From NCBI GenBank assembly GCA_016213305.1, contig JACRAV010000310.1, forward strand, positions 1 to 8,245: a stretch of DNA of 8,245 bases, in the 5' to 3' direction. Under the pieces are notes generated by a model. That model did no database searches and was not told the origin of the DNA. It worked only from the letters and a program-made list of their open reading frames with translations. Shown here one piece after another: positions 1 to 5,781 of the stretch. Position numbers and translations under genes: made by a program. Within the stretch, counting starts at the first letter, position 1. The number at the start of each line of letters is the position of its first letter. Origin of the DNA: Candidatus Zixiibacteriota bacterium (lineage in GTDB: Bacteria; Zixibacteria; MSB-5A5; GN15; FEB-12).

Positions 1-456
1 CTCGATTTCAAATTGCCGATGGCCGGAATCTTCGCCGACCAAAGCGACACTTTTCACGCGGGTGTTGCGGCGAAGTTGGACGCCCAGATCGCGCGAAGTT
101 TTCAGCAGGCACTCGATGATGGTGCCGGAGTTGTCGGTGACGGGGAACATGCGGCCGTCGTCTTCAGCTTTCAATTGTACCCCACGTTGCTCGAACCAGG
201 CGACGGTGTCGCTCGGCTGAAAACGGGTGAAGGGGCCGCGGAGTTCCCGGTGTCCGCGCGGGTAGTTGTTGACCAGTTCGGCGGGGTCGAAACAGTGATG
301 GGTGACATTGCACCGTCCACCGCCGGAGACCCGCACTTTTTCGAGCGGGTGATCGCCGGCTTCGAGGATGACGATCTCGGCCGACGGCAATTGGGAGGCG
401 GCGGTGATTGCCCCGAAAAACCCGGCCGGCCCACCGCCGATGACGGCTATACGCAT
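1..456 (-). CDS. HI0933-family NAD(P)/FAD-dependent flavoprotein, N-terminal part (runs off left edge)
   Basis: The minus strand is open from ATG at 456 to the window edge (152 codons seen). The protein begins with a Rossmann dinucleotide-binding motif, MRIAVIGGGPAGFFGA (residues 1-16), which binds the ADP part of FAD. It continues with an acidic residue after the second strand (LEAG, 31-34), then KVRVSGGGRCNVT (40-52), and later WFEQRGV and DGRMFPVTD (100-108). Together these are the signature of the HI0933/YhiN/BaiN-type flavoprotein family. Members are usually about 400 residues, so roughly 60% lies outside the window. They are cytoplasmic oxidoreductases with poorly defined substrates; some are linked to bile-acid or quinone-type reductions, so no reaction is assigned. 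No good Shine-Dalgarno precedes the ATG, but the glycine motif must sit near the N-terminus, which supports this start. It is divergent from the triheme cytochrome gene. Confidence 0.9.
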   Translation of the reverse strand, partial: MRIAVIGGGPAGFFGAITAASQLPSAEIVILEAGDHPLEKVRVSGGGRCNVTHHCFDPAELVNNYPRGHRELRGPFTRFQPSDTVAWFEQRGVQLKAEDDGRMFPVTDNSGTIIECLLKTSRDLGVQLRRNTRVKSVALVGEDSGHRQFEIE

Positions 457-510
457 GGGTGTAGTATGCGGGCGGGGAGGGAAAAGGCCAAGATTGATTT
501 AAGGCAATGG

Positions 511-538
511 GGTTGGCGCACGGGGACGTACGCCAACC
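511..538. repeat. Intergenic hairpin repeat, copy A
   Basis: The arms GGTTGGCG (511-518) and CGCCAACC (531-538) are perfectly complementary over 8 bp around a 12-base loop CACGGGGACGTA. Three further copies occur at 598-625, 1653-1678 and 1693-1720, all in the same orientation and all intergenic. This is a REP-like dispersed palindromic repeat. Here it lies between two divergent gene starts, so a terminator role is unlikely at this site. Confidence 0.8.
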
Positions 539-562
539 ACGATACCGGAGGTTTTAGTGCGT

Positions 563-582
563 GGTGGACGTCCTCGTCCACC
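563..582. repeat. Short perfect palindrome between repeat copies A and C
   Basis: GGTGGACG (563-570) and CGTCCACC (575-582) form an 8 bp perfect stem with a four-base loop TCCT. The stem can extend outward by a few pairs that include wobbles. It differs in sequence from the flanking GGTTGGCG-type hairpins, so it is either a second repeat family or an insert between two copies. No coding potential was seen around it. Confidence 0.65.
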
Positions 583-597
583 GCGTCTTCCACTAAG

Positions 598-625
598 GGT
601 TGGCGCACAGGGACATATGCCGACC
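598..625. repeat. Intergenic hairpin repeat, copy C (diverged)
   Basis: GGTTGGCG (598-605) pairs with TGCCGACC (618-625) using two G-T wobbles, around the loop CACAGGGACATA. It is clearly the same element as 511-538 with substitutions in loop and right arm. It ends about 110 bases before the triheme cytochrome start. The stretch 626-725 shows no repeat. It is AT-richer and could hold that gene's promoter (for example TTGTCT at about 659 and TATGTT at about 683), but the match is too weak to call. Confidence 0.7.
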
Positions 626-725
626 ACAAAAGTTGTAGTTGTCAATCATCATGAAACTTGTCTTTATTGCCTTCGTATTGCTATGTTGTAGAGTTATCAG
701 GTCTTTTCACTCAACTCATAAGCGC

Positions 726-731
726 AGGAGG
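726..731 (+). promoter_or_regulatory. Shine-Dalgarno AGGAGG fixing the start of the triheme cytochrome
   Basis: AGGAGG at 726-731, followed by T, is a near-perfect anti-16S match four bases before ATG 736. An in-frame ATG at 658 has no comparable site and would place 26 poorly fitting residues ahead of the signal peptide. The start is therefore set at 736. Confidence 0.85.
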
Positions 732-735
732 TCTT

Positions 736-1593
736 ATGGAGCGCAGGAACAAAATGGGATTTATAATTCTGGCGGTAACGCTGGTATCAGCCGGAGTAAC
801 ATGGGGTCAGTCGGCACCTGAGCCGGTGGTTTTACCGCCCACCCTGGACAATTTCTATCCGCCGAAGGCCCCGGCCCCGGTCTATCTGATCAACATGATT
901 CAACTGGCGACCCCGTTTTCGGGGGTGGCATCCGACCTGATGCAGGGGGACATGGAAAATGTCGGCAAGACCTATGAGAAATTCCGCACCCAATATGTGG
1001 CGGTCTCGAAAATGGTCCCGGAATGGACGAGCAGTTTCCCGATGGGGCCGGTCGATGAACTGGGAGCGGCGCTGGGGGGGAAGGATCCGTCCAAAGTGAT
1101 GGCGGCGATGGATAAGGTAGGCCAGGTGTGCAATGGTTGCCATATCCCGGCGATGGCGGCAGCTCAACAGCGGTACCATTGGGGAACCTATGATAATATT
1201 GCGGCCACCGACCCGTTATCCAAGCAGACCGTGCCGTTTTCAGTATTGATGCAGATGATCGACGGGAGTCTCTCGGGGATAGAGACGGATGTTGAACAGG
1301 GTCAGATCGAAAACGCCCGGGCGACTGCCTTGGGGCTTAAGGCACGATTCGGGGAACTGAAGGAAGTCTGTGCGGCCTGCCACGACTCCGAGCGAAAGTA
1401 CTATGTCGATGAGAGCGTGATGGGCAAGATTGACCAGTTGCAGGCGGCGCTGGCGGCGAATCCGGTCGATCCGAAAGCCATTGGCGGCCTGGTTCAGGGA
1501 ATCGGATTCGAGAGTTGCCATAAATGCCATCTGGTACACAATCCGGCGGCTTATTCGAAATACAGGTTCAGTACGGCCAAAGCGGCCCATTAA
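736..1593 (+). CDS. Secreted triheme c-type cytochrome, duplicated cytochrome c'-like fold
   Basis: The product is 285 residues with a Sec signal peptide (charged MERRNK, hydrophobic 8-22, probable cleavage near 24-27), so it is periplasmic or exported. Three covalent heme sites are visible: CNGCH (132-136), CAACH (212-216) and CHKCH (261-265). The sequence is mostly predicted helix and contains an internal duplication. SGVASDLMQGDMEN (62-75) matches SGIETDVEQGQIEN (180-193), and each half ends with a helix carrying CxxCH (132 and 261). Heme at the end of the fourth helix is the cytochrome c' / c-556 arrangement, so I read it as two fused four-helix bundles with an extra heme at 212. Its electron-transfer partner is not known; the porin-cytochrome operon downstream makes a link to respiratory electron flow plausible. 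It has its own strong Shine-Dalgarno and appears monocistronic. The heme count is secure; the fold assignment is inferred. Confidence 0.88.
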   Translation: MERRNKMGFIILAVTLVSAGVTWGQSAPEPVVLPPTLDNFYPPKAPAPVYLINMIQLATPFSGVASDLMQGDMENVGKTYEKFRTQYVAVSKMVPEWTSSFPMGPVDELGAALGGKDPSKVMAAMDKVGQVCNGCHIPAMAAAQQRYHWGTYDNIAATDPLSKQTVPFSVLMQMIDGSLSGIETDVEQGQIENARATALGLKARFGELKEVCAACHDSERKYYVDESVMGKIDQLQAALAANPVDPKAIGGLVQGIGFESCHKCHLVHNPAAYSKYRFSTAKAAH

Positions 1594-1652
1594 CAGGAAC
1601 AGGCAAAGACAACAGCGGACTGTGATGTCCGCCTTGTACTCCAGCAAAAGTC

Positions 1653-1678
1653 GTTGGTGCACGGGGACGTACGCCAAC
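1653..1678. repeat. Intergenic hairpin repeat, copy D
   Basis: GTTGGTG (1653-1659) pairs with CGCCAAC (1672-1678) with one wobble, around the loop CACGGGGACGTA, which is identical to copy A. It lies 60 bases after the cytochrome stop, between convergent genes. A role in transcript ends is possible, but there is no U-tract on either strand. Confidence 0.75.
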
Positions 1679-1692
1679 CACAAATCAGGACG

Positions 1693-1720
1693 GGTCGGCG
1701 CACGGGAACGTACGCCGACC
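1693..1720. repeat. Intergenic hairpin repeat, copy E, with compensatory arm change
   Basis: GGTCGGCG (1693-1700) and CGCCGACC (1713-1720) pair perfectly over 8 bp around the loop CACGGGAACGTA. Compared with copy A, both arms changed together (T to C on the left, A to G on the right), keeping the stem intact. It begins 12 bases past the stop of the minus-strand gene at 1733 and could act as a transcript-end hairpin for it. Confidence 0.78.
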
Positions 1721-1732
1721 ATTCCATATCAT

Positions 1733-2437
1733 TTATGACTTTACCGTAGGGGTCGGTTTGGGGGGAGTTGGCTCGGTATAGGCCTGAATGACCAGTATTG
1801 CTTTGTGACGCGCTTTGGTACTCGATATCAGTTGTGCCGTAAACAGGGCGAGGAGCGCCGATCCCATTAAAGCCGCCCAGAAGGCGTCGGTCCATGTCTG
1901 ATTAAGAATGCCGGTCATTCTAAAGGGGAGGTCGTCGGTGATCGGGGGTTTGACGATCGCCAGGCCGACGGCCACCAGGCCGGAGCCAATGGCTGAGGCG
2001 AGCATGGCGCGGCGGTCCGGAACGAGCGCCGCAACGAGGGCCACAATGGCAAAGATGAAAGCCGCGACCGCGCCTGGCTGGGAGACGATAGTTGACTTCC
2101 CGGCGACGACTTTCTGGATTTGTTCGGGCATTTCGGCCCGGGCGGCCTGGACGTATTTGGCAATCGAATCGGCGGGGACGGTGCCGTCGGTCGTACCCGG
2201 CTGACCCGGTATCGGCAATTGAGCCGCTGTCCCTTTCGACGGCACGGGGGCGCCGGTCATTCCGCGCTGATCGCCGACCGTACCGGGCAGGTTGAACTCC
2301 GTGCCCCAGACCAGATCGGTGCCGGTGACGGACGCGATCTTTCGATCGCCATTGGTGATGTTGCAGAACGGCATGAGAAAACATGCGAGAATGATTCCAG
2401 CCAGTACCGAGCGTATGGCCCGTTCGTGTTCAAACAT
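1733..2437 (-). CDS. Four-TM membrane protein of unknown function
   Basis: The product is 234 residues, starting at ATG 2437 with a clear Shine-Dalgarno GGAGGA (2447-2442) four bases upstream. An N-terminal hydrophobic helix (about 9-25) runs into MPFCNITNGDRKIASVTGTDLVWG (split: MPFC 22-25, VTGTDLVWG 37-45). This resembles a recurrent bacterial motif in which a first TM is followed by PF, a Cys and a TG-x-x-L-x-x-G turn. A long polar, Gly/Pro-rich loop (46-118) follows, then three more TM helices at about 119-139, 143-163 and 184-204, and a short tail ending TPPKPTPTVKS. The loop is probably extracytoplasmic. It has no catalytic motif, heme site or lipobox. The gene is convergent with the triheme cytochrome and divergent from the next gene. 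I do not recognise a named family; it is confidently coding but functionally unassigned. Confidence 0.8.
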   Translation of the reverse strand: MFEHERAIRSVLAGIILACFLMPFCNITNGDRKIASVTGTDLVWGTEFNLPGTVGDQRGMTGAPVPSKGTAAQLPIPGQPGTTDGTVPADSIAKYVQAARAEMPEQIQKVVAGKSTIVSQPGAVAAFIFAIVALVAALVPDRRAMLASAIGSGLVAVGLAIVKPPITDDLPFRMTGILNQTWTDAFWAALMGSALLALFTAQLISSTKARHKAILVIQAYTEPTPPKPTPTVKS

Positions 2438-2547
2438 CTGATCCTCCGTTTACTTATGCGGTCGAAGACGACCGTGAGAGGCCGCAAATAAATCTTTACC
2501 TTTTATCGGCACGGGGGGGCAAAACTGGAGTGGTTAGGAGACGAGCC

Positions 2548-2583
2548 GCCGGGAGGGTCGGGACCGGGCCGGCCCCTCCCGGC
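2548..2583. other. Strong GC hairpin overlapping a G-quadruplex motif in a divergent spacer
   Basis: GCCGGGAGGG (2548-2557) is perfectly complementary to CCCTCCCGGC (2574-2583), a 10 bp stem with a 16-base loop. The left arm and loop also spell a canonical G-quadruplex pattern GGGAGGGTCGGGACCGGG (2551-2568, loops of 1, 2 and 3). It lies between two divergent genes and has no U-tract, so it is not an obvious terminator. Its role is unknown. The rest of 2438-2689 contains only a weak promoter candidate and the Shine-Dalgarno of the plus-strand gene. Confidence 0.6.
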
Positions 2584-2601
2584 CCTTCGTCATTTTATGA
2601 C

Positions 2602-2632
2602 TTGCGAAAACCGCCGGTTTCGCCGATATATT
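2602..2632 (+). promoter_or_regulatory. Weak sigma70-like promoter candidate for the 180-aa membrane protein
   Basis: TTGCGA (2602-2607) and TATATT (2627-2632) are separated by 19 bases, longer than optimal. The small palindrome AAACC-GCC-GGTTT (2608-2620) lies in the spacer and could be an operator. The -10 matches consensus at five of six positions; the -35 is poorer. It lies about 60 bases upstream of ATG 2690. Confidence 0.3.
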
Positions 2633-2689
2633 TACGAGAGACAAGTCAGGACAACTTAATCAACTTTTCAGGTACGGGAGGACACGGTC

Positions 2690-3232
2690 ATGAGTGGCAC
2701 GCCCAATTACACACCAACGCCAATGCCGACGCAACCGAGCGCGGAGGACATTCATCGCAAATTGATGCTCCAGCAGACCCAGCCGGCTGAGAATTTCGGA
2801 ATGGCGCTGGTGGTCGGACTGCTGGCGGCGGTCGCCAGCTCCCTGATATGGATGGCGATCACCTATTTCACCAACTATCAGATCGGATGGATGGCGCTCG
2901 GCGTCGGCTTTGTCGTCGGCTGGGGCGTCCGCTGGGCCGGCAAGGGAACCCGCCCGCTATTCGGCGTTCTTGGCGCGACCCTGGCCCTGTTGGGGTGCAT
3001 GCTCGGCAATCTGCTGACCGCCTGTGTCTCGATCGCCGATCAACAGCAGATCACGGTGGGCCAGGTGCTGGGAGCGCTCAATGCGGACCTTGTGGTTGAG
3101 ATATTCAAAGTAACCTTTCACCCGATGGACCTGCTGTTCTACGGGCTGGCAGTCTGGTGGGGGTATAAGTATTCGTTTGCCCCGACCGGTAGCGGAAACA
3201 AGGTAGAGGTTTCTCCGAAGAGCCAGGGCTGA
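2690..3232 (+). CDS. Four-TM conserved membrane protein of unknown function
   Basis: The product is 180 residues, starting at ATG 2690 with Shine-Dalgarno GGGAGGA (2676-2682) seven bases upstream. A polar, Pro/Thr-rich N-terminus (1-33) precedes TM helices at about 37-60, 65-83, 89-113 and 146-163. The Gly-rich core, YQIGWMALGVGFVVGWGVR (63-81) followed by GKG (84-86) and FGVLGA (91-96), resembles a set of small bacterial membrane proteins in which glycines and a GKG turn recur between helices 2 and 3. These have no established function. No enzymatic motif is visible. It is divergent from the other four-TM gene, is separated from the downstream operon by a hairpin and a promoter, and is probably transcribed alone. 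It is confidently coding, with unknown role. Confidence 0.82.
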   Translation: MSGTPNYTPTPMPTQPSAEDIHRKLMLQQTQPAENFGMALVVGLLAAVASSLIWMAITYFTNYQIGWMALGVGFVVGWGVRWAGKGTRPLFGVLGATLALLGCMLGNLLTACVSIADQQQITVGQVLGALNADLVVEIFKVTFHPMDLLFYGLAVWWGYKYSFAPTGSGNKVEVSPKSQG

Positions 3233-3252
3233 TTTTGAGATAATATCGGGTA

Positions 3253-3286
3253 GCGCGACCGTTCGACAGTGTTCGGATGGTCGCGC
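3253..3286 (+). terminator. Possible terminator hairpin after the 180-aa membrane protein gene
   Basis: GCGCGACC (3253-3260) and GGTCGCGC (3279-3286) form a perfect 8 bp GC-rich stem around an 18-base loop, 20 bases after the stop at 3232. The following CCTCTAATCTGT is only mildly T-rich, so it is a weak intrinsic terminator or a transcript-end stabiliser. Confidence 0.45.
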
Positions 3287-3315
3287 CCTCTAATCTGTAA
3301 GACACTCATCACTCG

Positions 3316-3336
3316 TCACTCCGTCGGCTGGAGTGA
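3316..3336. promoter_or_regulatory. Inverted repeat upstream of the porin-cytochrome operon
   Basis: TCACTCC (3316-3322) and GGAGTGA (3330-3336) are perfectly complementary with a 7-base centre. The repeat lies about 93 bases upstream of the predicted -35. It could be an operator or a hairpin; no regulator can be named. Confidence 0.35.
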
Positions 3337-3345
3337 TATCCGGAA

Positions 3346-3362
3346 GCGTCACGCGATGACGC
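3346..3362. promoter_or_regulatory. Second inverted repeat, GCGTCA-N5-TGACGC
   Basis: GCGTCA (3346-3351) and TGACGC (3357-3362) form a perfect dyad with centre CGCGA, ten bases after the previous inverted repeat and about 65 bases before the predicted -35. The size and symmetry fit a dimeric transcription factor site. The stretch 3363-3428 shows nothing else clear. Confidence 0.4.
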
Positions 3363-3428
3363 ACAACTCCACAATCAAGCAATTGAACCTCCGAGCGGTT
3401 CCGGTCTGCACCTACTTAAACTAAAATC

Positions 3429-3457
3429 TTGACTGATTAAGGATTGTTTTCTATATG
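3429..3457 (+). promoter_or_regulatory. Sigma70-type promoter of the porin-cytochrome operon
   Basis: TTGACT (3429-3434, five of six consensus) is followed after exactly 17 bases by TATATG (3452-3457, four of six). Transcription would begin near 3464, giving a short leader before ATG 3478. This is the best promoter seen in the window, and no other obvious one precedes the two downstream cytochrome genes. Confidence 0.55.
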
Positions 3458-3477
3458 TTGAGTTGGTAACGAGTGAA

Positions 3478-4734
3478 ATGAGGAATTACAACCCGGTGTC
3501 TGCTCGACGTAGTGTCACTTTACTTCTGGCGATCGCCTTCGCCGTCACATGTCAGAGTCCCGCCGTGGCCGGGCCGGGGTATATTCGTGGATCATACACA
3601 GCCGAGTTGTACTCATACGACGACGGCAGTGAAGCGAAATGGGATCAGTACCATCGGATTGGTCTCACCCTGACCAAACCTTTGACCGGCAGGGATCGGT
3701 ATTGGGGTATTGGCCTGAATGAACGGATCCGGGTATTCGAAGATCGCAAAATTCTCACTTTGAGCCAGCACGTGTATGAAGGGAACATCGTCTTACACAA
3801 TCTATTGAATCGAACCATCTTCACAGTCGGTCAACAATTCGTGTATAACACGCTGGGGTCGAGCCATCTCAATGGCGTGCGTCTGCAATATGCTATCTTC
3901 GGAAAGTTGCGGGCGGATGTTTTCGGTGGTCGGGAGCAATGGTTCTATGATATTGCCCGCTCATACAACCCCACATACCAGGTCTGGGGTGCCCGCCTTT
4001 CCGGCGATGCAACCTCGGCCACACAGGTGGGCGGGAACTGGATGTTGCGTCGCACGGGCGGCCGCGAGGTGTACCATCGGGCCGGGCTTGACCTGACGCA
4101 TCGCCTCCGCAAAAGCGAGTTGTACGGCCGGGGCGGGTGGAATCTGCTCACCAATAGGATCGCTGACCTGCTTGGGCGAGTCACGGTGACGCCGAAAGAC
4201 TGGTATGCCTCTGGAGAATTCCACTGGCGGGAGCCGAATGTCGCGGCCAATTCGATCTTCAGCGTGATCGCCTACGATCACTATAAGCGCGCCCGCATCG
4301 AAGTGCGCCGACGATTGACAAATCAACTGTGGGTATACAAATCAGCTCACGCGACCTTTGTCCAGGGTGGTACGATCTGGCTGGGAACGCTCGGCATCAC
4401 CGGCCCCGGATACAGTATCGGCTGGAGCCATCAGGAAGGGCGCGGCACCAAAAGCGACGGTCTGACCGGGTCGGTGGCGGCTGATCTTAAGCCGAACTGG
4501 ACCGTATTCGGCAGTTCCAATTTGAGTCGGTACCGTGTGCAGGGGGAACAGGCGGATGAAAGCGACGCCTACGCGACCTCGGCGGGGATCGGATGGCGAC
4601 CGGCTCGCGGCTGGCAGGTGCAGGTTCAGGGGCAATGGCTTCGCAACGCGGTCAGAACTTCCGATGTCAGGTTTCTCTTTCAGCTGACCAAAGCGTTTTC
4701 GACCACTATCGGCGGGAAAGGGGCGGGGAAATGA
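3478..4734 (+). CDS. Predicted outer-membrane beta-barrel, porin component of a porin-cytochrome conduit
   Basis: The product is 418 residues with a Sec signal peptide: RR at 10-11, hydrophobic 13-24, AVA (29-31) before G32. The mature protein has no long hydrophobic helix and no heme motif. It is made of short segments alternating polar and aromatic or aliphatic residues, such as WQVQVQGQWL and VRFLFQLTKAF near the C-terminus, the pattern of transmembrane beta-strands. A terminal strand ending in F followed by about ten residues is slightly atypical for the C-terminal barrel signal. ATG 3478 is preferred to TTG 3463, which would sit on the predicted transcription start; the ribosome site is only a weak GAG. 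The stop overlaps the next start as ATGA, so it is co-translated with a periplasmic multiheme cytochrome. In Geobacter-type conduits such a barrel holds the cytochromes across the outer membrane. Context drives the specific role; the barrel prediction is by eye. Confidence 0.78.
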   Translation: MRNYNPVSARRSVTLLLAIAFAVTCQSPAVAGPGYIRGSYTAELYSYDDGSEAKWDQYHRIGLTLTKPLTGRDRYWGIGLNERIRVFEDRKILTLSQHVYEGNIVLHNLLNRTIFTVGQQFVYNTLGSSHLNGVRLQYAIFGKLRADVFGGREQWFYDIARSYNPTYQVWGARLSGDATSATQVGGNWMLRRTGGREVYHRAGLDLTHRLRKSELYGRGGWNLLTNRIADLLGRVTVTPKDWYASGEFHWREPNVAANSIFSVIAYDHYKRARIEVRRRLTNQLWVYKSAHATFVQGGTIWLGTLGITGPGYSIGWSHQEGRGTKSDGLTGSVAADLKPNWTVFGSSNLSRYRVQGEQADESDAYATSAGIGWRPARGWQVQVQGQWLRNAVRTSDVRFLFQLTKAFSTTIGGKGAGK

Positions 4735-5774
4735 GCCGCCGTTATCTTTGCCCGTCATTGGTCGTACTTGTCGGAATATTGGTATTGACGTCCCGCGCCT
4801 CAGATAAGGTCGATATCAAATTCTCGCACAAGCTTCACGTGATCGATAACGATCTGGAATGCCTGACCTGTCATGAATCGGTAAAGGCCAGCACCCTGGC
4901 GGATGACAAGAACTTTCCCCCGATGGATGTCTGCGCCCAGTGCCATGAGCAGGTATCCAAAGATGACGCCTGCAGCACCTGTCACGTGGCGGCCGACGAG
5001 CCGCAGGGGATAGAAATGCCCAAACGGGAGATAGTCTTCAGTCATCAGGCGCACCTGAATCGCAAAGCCGACTGTCTGACCTGTCACGCGGGAGTCAATC
5101 AGCGCACGACACCCGATCCGTTCAGTGTGCCTTCGATGGGCACGTGCATGAACTGTCACGACGGTTCCAAAGCGCCAAATAAGTGCGGGCTGTGCCATCA
5201 GGGCAAAGTGACGCTATCCGATATTCATCCGGCCAACTGGCGGTTCCAGCATGCCGACAAGGCGAGCAACAAGCCGGAATGGTGTCTGACCTGCCACCAG
5301 AATCAGAACAGTTGTCTTGCCTGTCATCGGGGCGACAATCTGACCGGAAAGATTCATGACCTGAATTATCAATACGCCCACGGTCTCGACGCCAAATCAA
5401 AGCGGCTGAATTGCCAGGCCTGTCACGACACCAGGGCGTTCTGCGACGACTGCCATCGGTCACAACTTCGCATGCCACTGGAACATTCGAGTGTCGGATG
5501 GTTGAGCCGTCACGGCGACGCGGCGCGGCGGGATCCCGAAGACTGCGCTTCATGCCACGACCAGCCCGATCCGACCTGCGCGCGTGCAGGGTGTCATCGC
5601 GATACCGACGGCATCCGGGGGACCAATCCCGACCTGCACGGCAATCGTGCCGGGGAATTGAATCATCACGGTCCCTGGCACTCGGATGACGGGTATGTCT
5701 GTTTTCAGTGCCACGTGAACACGCGTTCATCCGGACAAGGATTCTGCGGATATTGTCATAGCGGGATCAATTGA
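4731..5774 (+). CDS. Periplasmic 14-heme c-type cytochrome of the porin-cytochrome operon
   Basis: The product is 347 residues. The signal peptide is 1 to about 23 (hydrophobic 10-20, SRA before S24), with no lipobox. There are 13 CxxCH sites beginning at residues 44, 68, 81, 115, 139, 152, 185, 195, 228, 238, 272, 324 and 339, and one CxxxxCH (CARAGCH, 283-289), giving 14 candidate hemes in about 320 mature residues. Exactly 14 histidines lie outside these motifs (33, 36, 105, 108, 166, 174, 209, 217, 252, 261, 303, 312, 313, 317), enough for bis-histidine ligation of every heme. The N-terminal half is two cytochrome c7-like triheme units, each opening FSHxxH. ATG 4731 overlaps the barrel stop, is in frame, and follows AAAGGGG (4717-4723). 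By position and size it corresponds to the periplasmic subunit (OmaB- or MtrA-like role), relaying electrons into the barrel. The heme count is direct; placement is inferred. Confidence 0.93.
   Translation: MSRRYLCPSLVVLVGILVLTSRASDKVDIKFSHKLHVIDNDLECLTCHESVKASTLADDKNFPPMDVCAQCHEQVSKDDACSTCHVAADEPQGIEMPKREIVFSHQAHLNRKADCLTCHAGVNQRTTPDPFSVPSMGTCMNCHDGSKAPNKCGLCHQGKVTLSDIHPANWRFQHADKASNKPEWCLTCHQNQNSCLACHRGDNLTGKIHDLNYQYAHGLDAKSKRLNCQACHDTRAFCDDCHRSQLRMPLEHSSVGWLSRHGDAARRDPEDCASCHDQPDPTCARAGCHRDTDGIRGTNPDLHGNRAGELNHHGPWHSDDGYVCFQCHVNTRSSGQGFCGYCHSGIN
4821..5198 (+). repeat. Duplicated cytochrome c7-like triheme unit inside the 14-heme protein
   Basis: Unit 1 (residues 31-85) and unit 2 (103-156) share the order FSHxxH, CLTCH, Pro-x-Met, CxxCH, CxxCH. 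Anchors are FSHKLH/FSHQAH, ECLTCHESV/DCLTCHAGV and PPMDVCAQCH/PSMGTCMNCH. This is the cytochrome c7/c3-type triheme pattern, with the two N-terminal His as distal ligands. Confidence 0.8.
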
Positions 5775-5781
5775 GCGTGGA

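Noticed and set aside
13..654. 213-codon plus-strand open frame at the left end
   Set aside because: It is antisense to a clear HI0933-type flavoprotein and its second half runs through the hairpin repeats; no recognisable protein features.
658..735. N-terminal extension of the triheme cytochrome from ATG 658
   Set aside because: No ribosome site there, whereas ATG 736 has AGGAGG four bases upstream and begins a normal signal peptide.
511..1720. CRISPR array suggested by repeated units near 511-628 and 1653-1720
   Set aside because: Only four palindromic units, irregularly spaced, with a gene between them; no uniform spacers and no cas genes.
1240..1722. 160-codon minus-strand open frame
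   Set aside because: It lies antisense to the cytochrome C-terminus and starts inside the hairpin repeats; a shadow frame.
2530..2790. Short plus-strand frame over the G-rich hairpin
   Set aside because: It overlaps the start of the well-supported 180-aa membrane protein in another frame and is built from intergenic GC-rich sequence.
3463..3477. TTG start for the beta-barrel gene
   Set aside because: It coincides with the predicted transcription start and would add five residues before a signal peptide that already begins well at ATG 3478.
5122..5730. 202-codon minus-strand frame antisense to the 14-heme gene
   Set aside because: Arg/Ser/Asp-rich composition typical of the reverse of CxxCH-dense coding sequence; no domain signature.
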